IMG/VR virus record: IMGVR_UViG_3300004369_000017
Coordinates: 1-57,164 of that record
Length of the DNA: 57,164 nucleotides
Source of the DNA: a virus
Reading direction: 5' to 3' (one strand)
Shown here piece after piece: positions 43,753-51,750 of this stretch. Both the position numbers and the translations under genes were made by a program. The notes under the pieces were generated by a model. The model did no database searches and was not told where the DNA came from. It saw only the letters and a list, made by a program, of their open reading frames with translations. The stretch's first letter is position 1; every line of letters starts with the position of its first letter.

Positions 43753-45741
43753 TTAATCGTAAATACCTTCCATTGCCTCAGTAAACCAAGATGGCCCTGT
43801 GTAGTTACAAAGGTCTTCTACTCCCGGCATTGTCTCTGATCCAGCAAAACCGCCATAGAATTCATAGTCCGCAACATCTGGCGTTCTTTCCATTACTCTA
43901 GCAGCCATGTTTGCCATGATAAGAGCTGAATAACGGTCCTTTCTCATACGATCCTTCTTGCCGACAGCAACTACCGTTTCAGGCACATCCCACCTATCTC
44001 GTCCAGCGACAGTTTGAGTCATTTGAATGATGGATAGCTCATCCTTTAAATCTTCTATCTCCATAAAGCATTCTTCCAAAGTGTCATACATGCGGCCTTT
44101 GAATGAGTCTTCAACATTAGACAAGCCAAAGGACACGCCGTCAAATGCTGGGAATAATGTGGTTCTATCTTCAAAGTCTTTTCTTAAGCCGTGATTTGCT
44201 TCTGCTAGCCAGTCTGCTTTTGCAAATTGGCATAACTCAAGAATATGAAGACCTTTGTTTCCATCTGTATCCTTTTCTTTATCTAGATCAATAGTAGGCC
44301 AAATTGGAAGTTCTCCCTCTTTTATCTTATCTTGATCATGCAGAGCCTCTGATACAGCAATGCCGCCCCCCTGTGCATCCATAGCTATATGAACACATGG
44401 AAACCTTTGCATTAAATCACGTATCTTACGAGCACAGTACGAATAAAAATCAGTCTCGCTTACATACCCCTTCTTAACACGGTCTTTGTGTTCTGACCTA
44501 TTAGTCGTCCAACAGTGAACTATACGTCTATGATCAGAATTTACTTCAATAATTACGATACTGAAATTGTCAACTTCAGAAGCTGGGTCGATACCAAAAA
44601 CATATTTTTTCTCACTATGGCCAATAAGCTTTGGGTTGAACATGATGATTTCACCATTGCTGTCTAAGATAGGGTCTTCTTCGTTACAGACACAAGACTC
44701 AATCAATGATCTCTTAAAGAACCCTTGAGAATCTCTTGTAAATGTAGCCCCATATTCCATCTGGTAAATTCCTGAGTGAACAGTGGCCTTAGATCGAGCA
44801 ACCTGTGCCGCGTCCATAAATCCTTCTGGAAGGAGTTCGTAAGGGATTCGAATAATAGAGTACTCATTCCACTTGAAGTCTTTTGGAACCTCTTCTCCAC
44901 CGAAAATCTCCTGTAATCTGTCTGGATGCCCACCACTTCTAATAAACGACTTCCATCGTTTCCAGTACGTAGCAAAGTGATTGAAGTCATAGTAAGCGGT
45001 TCCAGAAAGTATAATTTGATTATGTTTAGCTCCTACAGAGTTGTCTGTATCCTGCTCAATGATAATTCCCATTTCTTTAGCTTTTTTCTGAGCCGCAATC
45101 CTTTTCACGTTTCCAATAGGATCAGCACTGACAGCCGCAAAACCAGCAACAACAGTTTCAAAAATATCTCTGGGAATAGAAGCAAACTCGTCACTGATAA
45201 TATCATTGGCACGTTGACCACGAATTTTTTGACCATCACCTAATGGTAAACAGGTAACTCTACTTTCGTTGATTCTTAGAACGCATCTGTCCATTTCCCG
45301 ACGTGGACCACTATTTTCACTGCACATACTTCTGAGCATAGGAGCATTATTCCACACTGTTTCCATATACTCAAACAGCACTTTAGACTGACGGAAAGCA
45401 GCTCCAACAATAACCACCTTACGCTTTGGGAGTATCAAGGCTCTAAGGATAGCATACAAAGCCAGCATGAATGACTTACCAAAACCACGAGAGGCAATCA
45501 ACATAGGAAAACGCCTATTCCACATCTCATGCAAAATCACCGCTTGAGAAGGAAGAATCTGAATATTCAAGACGTGCTTACATAAAAAAGAGAAATACTC
45601 AGGGCGAGTCATTAGGTAAATGAGCTTTAAGTGATATTCAGAGTCGTCAGCTTTGATAATACTTGTAGGGTTGAATAGCTCTTTATCTTGAAAATCTATA
45701 CCAAGCCAAGCATCTTCTATTGATTTTAGTTCTAAGCTCAT
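43753..45741 (-). CDS. terL: Terminase large subunit (DNA packaging motor)
   Basis: The 662-aa motor cuts and pumps concatemeric DNA into the prohead. Walker A is at about residues 83-90 (ASRGFGKS), Walker B at 180-185 (DIISDE), followed by a S-G-T-A-Y motif (C-motif region) near 246-250. The RNase H-like nuclease domain has FGIDPASEVDN with Asp385, AMDAQGGG with Asp455, and a late K-D-R-x-S-A-L segment near the C-terminus that supplies the third acidic site. ATGA overlaps the upstream protease stop. Length is slightly above the usual 500-600 residues. Confidence 0.95.
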   Translation of the reverse strand: MSLELKSIEDAWLGIDFQDKELFNPTSIIKADDSEYHLKLIYLMTRPEYFSFLCKHVLNIQILPSQAVILHEMWNRRFPMLIASRGFGKSFMLALYAILRALILPKRKVVIVGAAFRQSKVLFEYMETVWNNAPMLRSMCSENSGPRREMDRCVLRINESRVTCLPLGDGQKIRGQRANDIISDEFASIPRDIFETVVAGFAAVSADPIGNVKRIAAQKKAKEMGIIIEQDTDNSVGAKHNQIILSGTAYYDFNHFATYWKRWKSFIRSGGHPDRLQEIFGGEEVPKDFKWNEYSIIRIPYELLPEGFMDAAQVARSKATVHSGIYQMEYGATFTRDSQGFFKRSLIESCVCNEEDPILDSNGEIIMFNPKLIGHSEKKYVFGIDPASEVDNFSIVIIEVNSDHRRIVHCWTTNRSEHKDRVKKGYVSETDFYSYCARKIRDLMQRFPCVHIAMDAQGGGIAVSEALHDQDKIKEGELPIWPTIDLDKEKDTDGNKGLHILELCQFAKADWLAEANHGLRKDFEDRTTLFPAFDGVSFGLSNVEDSFKGRMYDTLEECFMEIEDLKDELSIIQMTQTVAGRDRWDVPETVVAVGKKDRMRKDRYSALIMANMAARVMERTPDVADYEFYGGFAGSETMPGVEDLCNYTGPSWFTEAMEGIYD

Positions 45742-46343
45742 TTAACAACCTCATCAGCAAAACCGTAATAAACAATCTCGTCCCCAAACATATACCAATC
45801 GCCATCTTTCATTTTTCTCCTTAGGAAGCTTTTCACTTGTCGCTCTGTAGGGATACCGTATTTATCCTTAGCCCATTTGCTTTTCAGCATTTTTTCGACA
45901 TATATGTCAACCATTTGATCTACAATGGTTTTCTGCCACTGTGAAGTAGTTTGCATGGTCTGATAATCACCGTCAAAATAACAGCTACCGTAATGACACA
46001 TGAAGTAAGAATACTTAGACACCACTCTATGATCGGCGGATTGTAGGATTACACTACTCATTGACTCAGCTTGGCCACGAACTCTGATTGTAACAGGAGC
46101 TTTTGATTCTCTGATAGCTTCAAAGATAATCATTCCAGCAGACCATTCACCTCCAATGAGACTCATCTCCACAGTAATAGGAAGCTTTCCTCCAGTATTC
46201 AGAATGTGGATGTTTTTCAAAAAAGTATCCGCTACTCTATGCTCTACGCCAGCATCCACTCCACTATCATCATGAGATTGGAGGTAGATGACTCTGTTAT
46301 CGACATCAATATTGTGATCGTGAATATTGTCAATTGCAGCCAT
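45738..46343 (-). CDS. ClpP-like serine peptidase (phage prohead/processing)
   Basis: This 201-aa protein matches the ClpP fold pattern: Ser94 in GQAESMSS, His117 in FMCHYGSC (23 residues later, near the usual 25), and an Asp in D-G-D-W-Y-M followed by Y-Y-G-F-A-D-E-V as in ClpP. The ATG is preceded by GAGGAA. Phage relatives act in capsid maturation, but the genome also has an apparent protease in the scaffold gene, so this one might instead process other proteins. Overlap with terminase (ATGA) couples the two. Confidence 0.82.
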   Translation of the reverse strand: MAAIDNIHDHNIDVDNRVIYLQSHDDSGVDAGVEHRVADTFLKNIHILNTGGKLPITVEMSLIGGEWSAGMIIFEAIRESKAPVTIRVRGQAESMSSVILQSADHRVVSKYSYFMCHYGSCYFDGDYQTMQTTSQWQKTIVDQMVDIYVEKMLKSKWAKDKYGIPTERQVKSFLRRKMKDGDWYMFGDEIVYYGFADEVVK

Positions 46344-46348
46344 TTTCT

Positions 46349-46846
46349 CTATTCCTCGTCTAAAAGGTAAAGTTCAGCCATTCTCTTGAAAATACTGGAT
46401 ATAGTTTTCATAGACGCCATTCTAGAACCACAGAATAATAGGTGTACGCCATACTTGATCTGTATTTCCATTAAAGACTTGAGCATGAACGCTCCCGTCA
46501 TACGTACTTCATTTCTTTTGATATGAGGCACTCTAGAACCGGCGTGATTAGGGAAATCTAACAATTGCTGTAGAGTGAATTCCATTAGAATTATCTTATG
46601 GTCAAATGTCTGCATTCTCTCTATTTCCCTCATAAAGCGAGGCTTCTCTTTTCCAAGATTAATAGCCATTTCTTCTGGAGAAGCTTTTCTCTCAATACAG
46701 AGCTTCTTCTCAAGCCCCCTTAAGGTATAGTCTCCGGTATCTAATTTCTTACACACCATCCCCATACATTTGTACTGATCATTTTTCGAAAATGTGTATC
46801 CATCAGTCTCTCTAGTATCTTTGATAACTATGTAACTCTTAGCCAT
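46349..46846 (-). CDS. ERCC4/XPF-family nuclease
   Basis: Three nuclease motifs are visible in a 165-aa protein: D-T-R-E at 10-13, L-D-T-G-D-Y near 36-41, and I-E-R-K at 51-54, the typical metal-binding set of ERCC4 nucleases that cut branched or flapped DNA. It sits beside HNH and terminase genes, suggesting a role in resolving replication branches before packaging. It overlaps the HNH gene by 8 nt. No helicase or HhH extension is present, so it is a minimal nuclease. Confidence 0.85.
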   Translation of the reverse strand: MAKSYIVIKDTRETDGYTFSKNDQYKCMGMVCKKLDTGDYTLRGLEKKLCIERKASPEEMAINLGKEKPRFMREIERMQTFDHKIILMEFTLQQLLDFPNHAGSRVPHIKRNEVRMTGAFMLKSLMEIQIKYGVHLLFCGSRMASMKTISSIFKRMAELYLLDEE

Positions 46847-47108
46847 TTTTATTACCTATTATCTCTAGGAATAGACCCACATAATGTTCTTCGTGGGTAT
46901 TTATTTCTGCGTGACAGTAATAGCACAAGCATATGCCGTTAGATACTTCGTACCTTAAAGAGGGGCATCTAGACCATTTTTGAATGTGGTGAACCTGTAT
47001 TCTTTTACGAGATCCACATCCCGGCATTTGACACCTTTTTCCATCTCGCTTGCGAACAGCTTGTCTCCATTTGGCGTACTCTGGATCATTGTAATTTCTA
47101 CGTGTCAT
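46839..47108 (-). CDS. HNH endonuclease
   Basis: I place the start at the ATG at 47108, which overlaps the preceding stop (ATGA), giving 89 aa; an upstream in-frame ATG at 47159 lies inside the previous gene. Motifs: C-Q-M-P-G-C, V-H-H-I-Q-K-W, then N-G-I-C-L-C-Y-Y-C-H-A-E-I-N, matching the Cys4-zinc HNH pattern with the catalytic HH. Placed near terminase, small HNH proteins often assist phage packaging cleavage, so it could act with TerL; a stand-alone homing role is also possible. Confidence 0.82.
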   Translation of the reverse strand: MTRRNYNDPEYAKWRQAVRKRDGKRCQMPGCGSRKRIQVHHIQKWSRCPSLRYEVSNGICLCYYCHAEINTHEEHYVGLFLEIIGNKNG

Positions 47109-47356
47109 GTTGGAGCAAAAACCTTTATAACTCTGATATCCTGCATCATATCTCTGCACATTAACTTATTCTCTATTGAGTCATCCTGACTTAGGATATG
47201 ATTGATTAGCCTTGAAGTGGCCTGATGACACGCGTCATCTGGGTCTTTAGCTTCGACAAAAATGATAGGTCTCTCAGTTGCATATTCTTTGAGAGAAAAC
47301 TTTTTCAATCTCGACAACGCTAATTGTAAACAAAGCTCGACTTTGTAAATGATCAT
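47105..47356 (-). CDS. Small protein, unknown function (83 aa)
   Basis: An 83-aa frame overlapping the Gmd stop at its start and the HNH start at its end (ATGA both times), so it is almost certainly translated. It has two helical segments and the core RPIIFVEAKDPDDACHQATS, with an E-A-x-x-x-D-A pattern often seen in small phage 'DUF' regulators. No family is recognised. Confidence 0.6.
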   Translation of the reverse strand: MIIYKVELCLQLALSRLKKFSLKEYATERPIIFVEAKDPDDACHQATSRLINHILSQDDSIENKLMCRDMMQDIRVIKVFAPT

Positions 47357-48465
47357 TTGATGTCATGCTGAACCATTTTATGGACCAGCTCCTCAAAGGA
47401 ATGCTTAGGGGTCCATCCTAACTGCTCATACGCCTTCCTATTAATCCCTCTCAAGTAATCTACTTCTGCTGGGCGATAGAACTCAGGATCGACAACTACA
47501 TAATTCTGCCATCCTTCCAAGCCCGCTGATTTAAAAGCCGCGTCTAGAAAATCGCGAATTGTATGAGTCTCACCTGTGCAAATGACATAATCATCAGGCT
47601 TTTCCTGTTGAAGCATCATCCACATGGCTTCCACATAGTCTCCTGCGTACCCCCAATCACGAAATGCTTCGAGGTTCCCTAAACGCAGCTTGGGAAATTG
47701 AAAACCCTGCTCTCTATTGAGTCTGCCGGGACAATACAACTCCTCTTTTATATTGCAGCCAATAGATTTTTTTGGATCTATATTGACTTTCTTACACCAT
47801 CTAATATAATCGCCAATCCACTTGGTTATTTTTCTGGTTACGAAATTTTCGCCACGCCTCGGACCTTCATGATTGAACAAAATGCCACTGCTCGCATGAA
47901 CGCCATACGCCTCGCGGAATAATCTAGTCATGTAGTGAGCTGCGCACTTTGCAATAGCATAAGGAGACTGAGGCATAAACTTGGTATCTTCATCTTGGTA
48001 TTTGATTGTTTCTGTAGAAGTTCCGTTAAAAGGAGCTTCCAAGTCAACTGGAACTACCATTTCATCAAAGTTTTTACCAAACATCTCGCTTGAGCTTGCT
48101 TGATAAAACCTGCATTCCAACTTGAGGTCAACAATAGATTGTAGAATGTTTAGATTTCCCTTGCCGGTAATATCCCACGTTAAAGCTGGTTGTTTAAACG
48201 ATATAGCTACATGAGATTGGGCTGCAAGGTTGTAAACTTCAATTGCATCTGAATGCTGCCTCAGAATATTCATGACACTAAACTGATCAGTAATATCACC
48301 ACTAGTCACCATGAAATTTTCAGATTGACATAGATGTGCAATTCTACCCTCGTTATCAGAAGAAGCTCTACGTGCAACTCCTACTACCGTATACCCCTTA
48401 TCTAGTAAAAGTTCTGATAAGTGGCTTCCGTCCTGTCCAGTTACTCCAAAAATAATAGCTTTCAT
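47353..48465 (-). CDS. gmd: GDP-mannose 4,6-dehydratase
   Basis: The 370-aa enzyme converts GDP-mannose to GDP-4-keto-6-deoxymannose, precursor of fucose, rhamnose or perosamine donors. Seen: NAD(P) motif G-V-T-G-Q-D-G at 7-13; Ser125/Glu127 in ASSSEMFG; Tyr169 and Lys173 in the S-P-Y-A-I-A-K catalytic segment; and GILFNHEGPRRGENFVTRKI, diagnostic of Gmd. A small insert at about 135-160 sits before the catalytic Tyr. It is embedded in the packaging operon with TAATG/ATGA overlaps on both sides. With glycosyltransferase genes in the same genome, it likely feeds phage or host surface glycosylation; no GDP-fucose synthase or reductase is visible in this window. Confidence 0.93.
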   Translation of the reverse strand: MKAIIFGVTGQDGSHLSELLLDKGYTVVGVARRASSDNEGRIAHLCQSENFMVTSGDITDQFSVMNILRQHSDAIEVYNLAAQSHVAISFKQPALTWDITGKGNLNILQSIVDLKLECRFYQASSSEMFGKNFDEMVVPVDLEAPFNGTSTETIKYQDEDTKFMPQSPYAIAKCAAHYMTRLFREAYGVHASSGILFNHEGPRRGENFVTRKITKWIGDYIRWCKKVNIDPKKSIGCNIKEELYCPGRLNREQGFQFPKLRLGNLEAFRDWGYAGDYVEAMWMMLQQEKPDDYVICTGETHTIRDFLDAAFKSAGLEGWQNYVVVDPEFYRPAEVDYLRGINRKAYEQLGWTPKHSFEELVHKMVQHDIK

Positions 48466-49265
48466 TAATCTACCACCTTATATGATTTAGCTGATTCCGG
48501 TGTCAAAAACGGTTGATCTACAAACCCGTCTGTGAATTCATGAGGCTGAGACAATCTTTCTCTTTCTTTATTCATTGCAAGTCTCATTTTTTCCATATCT
48601 ACCCCATACTCTTTAATGATCTCTGGATTTTTGATCAAGTACAATATCCAGTCTTTGAAATTCTCTTTGCTGTCTTCAAGCTTTTTTACTCGCTGCTCTC
48701 TGGTTGCTCGCATTTCTTTCAACATGCCATTCTTTTTAACCTGCATGTCACGATAGTCTCTATTCATGGACTCCTGAGAGGCTCTGAGAGACGATATCTG
48801 ACGTTCAGAGTTCATGATGAGTTCTCTATCCTGTTGGCTGATGTCTTGATGTCTCTCGATCAACACGAGCCTCTCAAGTAGCTCAATCTGCTCCATACCT
48901 GAGCGATTCATCTTCAAGCAGCGATTCATAAGCAATTCAAGCTTGATCAGGTCGACCACCTGCAACTCTTCTGTTGGTGTTACATCATCCCTAAACTGAG
49001 AAACGATTCTAGACCAATGGTAGACAAACAAGTCTAACTCAGATTGTGCAAACTGCTGTGTAATTTCATACCAGTATGGACGCTCTTTAAGATCAAAAAC
49101 AGCAGATTCTTCTTCTGATACTTGAAGCCTCACCTTTCTCTTTACAAAGTTTTCTACAGAAAGTGGGTCTCTGTCAAGGTGTGTCGCAATTTCGTCTACA
49201 GTTTGGCTTGTTGCATTCTCAAGCATGTAGTCCATTTCTTCACGAGAAAATCTACCCTTCTTCAT
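48465..49265 (-). CDS. HTH coiled-coil protein, putative terminase small subunit
   Basis: The ATG at 49265 is preceded by AGGGAG with ~8-nt spacing inside the sigma gene; a longer frame starting at 49295 lacks a site. Residues 1-45 (MKKGRFSREEMDYMLENATS...IATHLDRDPLSVENFV) form a homeodomain-like helix-turn-helix, followed by a long helical region (60-240) with several coiled-coil heptads. This DNA-binding plus oligomerisation layout is typical of small terminases, and it lies a few genes before the large terminase, but four genes intervene. It could instead be a transcription factor working with the neighbouring sigma-like protein. Confidence 0.5.
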   Translation of the reverse strand: MKKGRFSREEMDYMLENATSQTVDEIATHLDRDPLSVENFVKRKVRLQVSEEESAVFDLKERPYWYEITQQFAQSELDLFVYHWSRIVSQFRDDVTPTEELQVVDLIKLELLMNRCLKMNRSGMEQIELLERLVLIERHQDISQQDRELIMNSERQISSLRASQESMNRDYRDMQVKKNGMLKEMRATREQRVKKLEDSKENFKDWILYLIKNPEIIKEYGVDMEKMRLAMNKERERLSQPHEFTDGFVDQPFLTPESAKSYKVVD

Positions 49266-49779
49266 CTTCATTCTCCCTGTCAATGCCAAACTCAACTAAA
49301 ATAGCCTTGACTTCATCCATCACTTGCTCTCTTCGCTTTTTAGGTAGATATGCATCGTTTACTACTTTTAAATAGTCCATACGTAGAGAAGCGGGTAAGT
49401 GACGGTCAACCAGACTTTTCATCGCAGCCATATCCAAAGCGTGAGAATCCACTTTAAATTTTTCACTACCGTCAAGTAGTAGGTCTTCATTATCAAGCTG
49501 TGCTGGCTGTATGATTTTACCTTTATCGGAACTTGGATCGTTATGATGGTTGTCTCTTACGAAGTTCTTTAAGCGGTTAGAGAGATGTACGGCTAAAAAG
49601 TTCTCCAACGGCTTTCCGGGGTGGTAACGAGGCAAGGCTTCCATACATATAATAAACGCTTCCTGCTGCAAGTCAGCTACTACAAAGCCGGGAAATACAT
49701 AATTATGGGCAATCCTATTCACGACCCTAGTGATTGTATCCACTACTTCATCTTTTTCCATTCCTTCTGGTACTAACAT
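49252..49779 (-). CDS. Phage sigma-70-like late transcription factor
   Basis: The 175-aa protein has a sigma region 2 core at about residues 35-76: ADLQQEAFIICMEALPRYHP followed by FLAVHLSNRLKNFVRDN, the pattern of sigma-70 region 2 (D-L-x-Q-E...A...F-x-P). C-terminal residues 105-165 form a helix-rich domain. The size and presence of little beyond region 2 recall the T4 gp55 late sigma. GGAGGAA precedes the ATG. Likely partner of host RNA polymerase at the TTGTGTATA elements upstream of late genes; that pairing is inference. Confidence 0.78.
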   Translation of the reverse strand: MLVPEGMEKDEVVDTITRVVNRIAHNYVFPGFVVADLQQEAFIICMEALPRYHPGKPLENFLAVHLSNRLKNFVRDNHHNDPSSDKGKIIQPAQLDNEDLLLDGSEKFKVDSHALDMAAMKSLVDRHLPASLRMDYLKVVNDAYLPKKRREQVMDEVKAILVEFGIDRENEDEEG

Positions 49780-49780
49780 A

Positions 49781-50551
49781 CTATTCCTCCGTTTTTATCT
49801 TTAGCCATTTATCACCAGTTCCTAATTCAAGACATTTTGAATCACTGTTATAGATAATAGTTGCCTCGGAAGGTTCCGGCCTATTGCTATTGTTGAATGG
49901 TTTAAGTTTTATTGAAGAAATTGACAGACCAGATTTGTTAACAAGCGATAGTAGCTTAGTTCTTAGCTCAATAGCACCTTCATGTTTCGAAATTGCCCCA
50001 ATGATATCTTTAGCAGTGAGTATCTCTAATAGCTCCCCACTGTCAATGGATTGTATCCTGCCGTCGAGCCTTCCAAGAAGTGTCTTTTCAGGTAACTCAA
50101 CAGGCGTGGGAGTTTGCGGGGAACTGGAACATAAGACTGAATATGCCCCCTGTAGAGCCTCATTGTAGGAAGGAGGTAAATACGTAGAGATGGTTATGTG
50201 GGTGTCAAGCTCAGAAAACGTCACCCTCCTACCCGGAATGAGAGGGGTCATCTGGTATCCATCCCAATAGGACAGGGGTGTATTGCGTACTAGGTATATA
50301 GGGGATGGTTGTTTGTTTTTAGTTCTTTGCTTTAATAGATAGCCCACTCCCCTCTCACATTGTACTAACCTATTAGCTTTATATTGCTGTATCTCGTAGA
50401 AGAAGTTCTGATCAAAGCCTACTTCTTGTTCAATCCCTGTTGTGAAATACTCCCCACGTAGATCATTGAAATTCTTGAGTAACGCAGGAGAGTCTAGCTT
50501 TAAATTAGTGGAGTCTTTTACAAGTACTCCTAAAGATAGCCCCTTAGTCAT
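49781..50551 (-). CDS. Unknown protein (256 aa) upstream of sigma factor
   Basis: Of three in-frame ATGs at the start (50575, 50560, 50551) the last fits best: AGAGG sits about 9 nt upstream and it overlaps the stop of the preceding 48-aa gene. The protein has mixed helices and beta strands (YNEALQGAYSVLCSSSP loop), ending with a C-terminal module T-I-I-Y-N-S-D-S-K-C-L-E that resembles an end segment of some fiber proteins. No family is recognised. It is the second gene of the leftward unit. Confidence 0.55.
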   Translation of the reverse strand: MTKGLSLGVLVKDSTNLKLDSPALLKNFNDLRGEYFTTGIEQEVGFDQNFFYEIQQYKANRLVQCERGVGYLLKQRTKNKQPSPIYLVRNTPLSYWDGYQMTPLIPGRRVTFSELDTHITISTYLPPSYNEALQGAYSVLCSSSPQTPTPVELPEKTLLGRLDGRIQSIDSGELLEILTAKDIIGAISKHEGAIELRTKLLSLVNKSGLSISSIKLKPFNNSNRPEPSEATIIYNSDSKCLELGTGDKWLKIKTEE

Positions 50552-50690
50552 TCTGTTCATCCTCTTCTGAATCAAGCAAATCAGCGAGAGACTTGTCAGG
50601 GGCGGTTAGCTCTTGTTCGATCTCACACTCAAGGGACGCGGTTGCTTTGCAGCACAACTCAGAACTACAGGTTTGCGGTGTTTTCTTCAT
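50544..50690 (-). CDS. Small Cys-containing leader gene (48 aa)
   Basis: A 48-aa frame begins at an ATG at 50690 with AGGAG upstream and ends inside the next gene's start (overlap). It has a Cys pair (SSELCCKATASLECE) and an acidic C-terminal tail (DSEEDEQND). It is the first gene of the leftward transcription unit; function unknown. Confidence 0.6.
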   Translation of the reverse strand: MKKTPQTCSSELCCKATASLECEIEQELTAPDKSLADLLDSEEDEQND

Positions 50691-50747
50691 TTTAGCTCCT
50701 CTTTTTAAACTATTTTGAGAATCTTACAACATTTCATACACTTTTTG

Positions 50748-50776
50748 TTGACAGATGACGAAACTTAGACTATAAC
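50748..50776 (+). promoter_or_regulatory. Strong sigma-70 promoter of the rightward unit
   Basis: TTGACA at 50748-50753, 17-nt spacer, TATAAC at 50771-50776. Transcription should start near 50782 into a structured RNA. It lies back to back with the leader of the leftward genes, so this is the divergence point. A loosely related minus-strand motif (AGTGTATGAAA, about 50731-50741) overlaps it. Confidence 0.88.
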
Positions 50777-50780
50777 TAGT

Positions 50781-51040
50781 GGCGAGTATTCAGAACTTCG
50801 CCGTTTCTGAAAATATGTCTAGTTAAGCAATCTGGTGTCTGAGACGTACCAGCGAGGGGCTTCCCTCTGAGTCAGGAACGAGCAGGGGATGGTTAGGGGT
50901 GGAGAGCTAGTGATCACAAACTAGTAAACCTGTGGCAGTGCAAGTAGGGAGTGAACCTTCTCCCCACACCGTAGAAGGCACTGGTGGGTTGCCCGCTAAT
51001 GAGTATCTTGATTACCAGAGGCTCACGCTTCTATGGTGGT
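50781..51040 (+). ncRNA. Candidate structured noncoding RNA / 5' leader
   Basis: About 260 nt directly downstream of a near-consensus promoter contain no convincing protein gene but many stems: 50781-50785/50798-50802; 50832-50836/50848-50852; 50854-50858/50863-50867 (tight GCTT loop); 50907-50911/50920-50924; 50931-50934/50965-50968 with inner 50947-50951/50960-50964; and 50969-50977/51028-51036 (9 bp, one G-U) enclosing 50981-50985/51014-51018 and 50986-50988/50992-50994. The density of helices in one strand is far above what surrounds it. It could be an independent RNA or the 5' leader of the small genes that follow. It does not fit RNase P, tmRNA, 6S or group I intron core motifs that I can recall. 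Structure predicted by eye. Confidence 0.6.
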
Positions 51041-51054
51041 AAAAGGGACGTGGT

Positions 51055-51264
51055 ATGCACAATGATAATGAAGAAATAGACGGTCTTATGTCGCAAGTCA
51101 GGTTGTTAACTGACTGGAAGGGTTTCTACGATATTAAAAATCCCATAACTCTAAGGTATGTTTTTAATGTTCACACAGGAAGAGGTCTATCTAATAACGA
51201 CTGGCTGTTCTACACTCTTCCACTCTATGCAAGGAGCGCGCCATGTCGCCGTAAAATACAGTAA
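51055..51264 (+). CDS. Small early protein (69 aa)
   Basis: The ATG at 51055 follows the structured RNA, with AGGGA about 9 nt upstream. The stop overlaps the next ATG (TAATG), so translation is coupled. The protein begins acidic (MHNDNEEIDGLMSQ) and ends with a basic Cys-Arg-Arg tail. No family is recognised; small size makes the call moderate. Confidence 0.45.
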   Translation: MHNDNEEIDGLMSQVRLLTDWKGFYDIKNPITLRYVFNVHTGRGLSNNDWLFYTLPLYARSAPCRRKIQ

Positions 51265-51491
51265 TGAAAATTCTAATGAATCAAATAAAAAAAAGGAACG
51301 GTGTACAAAGAACCATGAAAGAACATTTAGCAGATCTACTTAAAGCCAACCTAAATATCTGCTTCCAAAACATTTCATCTGACCTATTCTATAGAAATAG
51401 ACAGTTACATGCTAAGAATATCGATAAGTTAGGCTACAGGCTTTTTAACGGTCAAAGCGACATGCTAATAGCCGCATATAGGATGAATTAG
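51264..51491 (+). CDS. Small basic early protein (75 aa)
   Basis: The ATG shares a base with the previous stop. The N-terminal ~20 residues are Lys/Arg-rich (MKILMNQIKKRNGVQRTMKE), then a helix and a mixed C-terminus. A second start at residue 18 (MKEHLADLL, 51315) is also plausible. No known family; a nucleic-acid-binding role is only a guess from charge. Confidence 0.45.
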   Translation: MKILMNQIKKRNGVQRTMKEHLADLLKANLNICFQNISSDLFYRNRQLHAKNIDKLGYRLFNGQSDMLIAAYRMN

Positions 51492-51701
51492 ATGCCACAT
51501 AAAATGCTCTATGAAGAAGATTACTTAAAACGTAGTTGTTTTAGACAATTTGCTGGGATTAATACTACAAGAGCTAGTATGCTCCAGAATGGAATGATTG
51601 TAAATATACCAGATATACTAAAAGGTAAAACCGCACACCCTCTTGGGATAATATCACTAATTCTTACAGGTAGATTTAGAAAAGTTGTTGTGTCATCTTG
51701 A
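51492..51701 (+). CDS. Small early protein (69 aa)
   Basis: Starts directly after the previous stop (TAGATG) with AGGATG just upstream. It contains the compact segment FAGINTTRASMLQNGMIVN and a hydrophobic helix (HPLGIISLILTGRF). No family is recognised. Ending 49 nt before the glycosyltransferase gene, it may be the last gene of the small-gene operon. Confidence 0.45.
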   Translation: MPHKMLYEEDYLKRSCFRQFAGINTTRASMLQNGMIVNIPDILKGKTAHPLGIISLILTGRFRKVVVSS

Positions 51702-51750
51702 AGAAGCACGAAGTTTATTACAACACAAAAAACAAGACAATAAGAAATAA

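Noticed and set aside
50781-51040. IscB/IsrB-associated omega RNA, group I intron, RNase P, tmRNA or 6S RNA
   Set aside because: No IscB-type gene follows and I cannot match the conserved cores of these classes.
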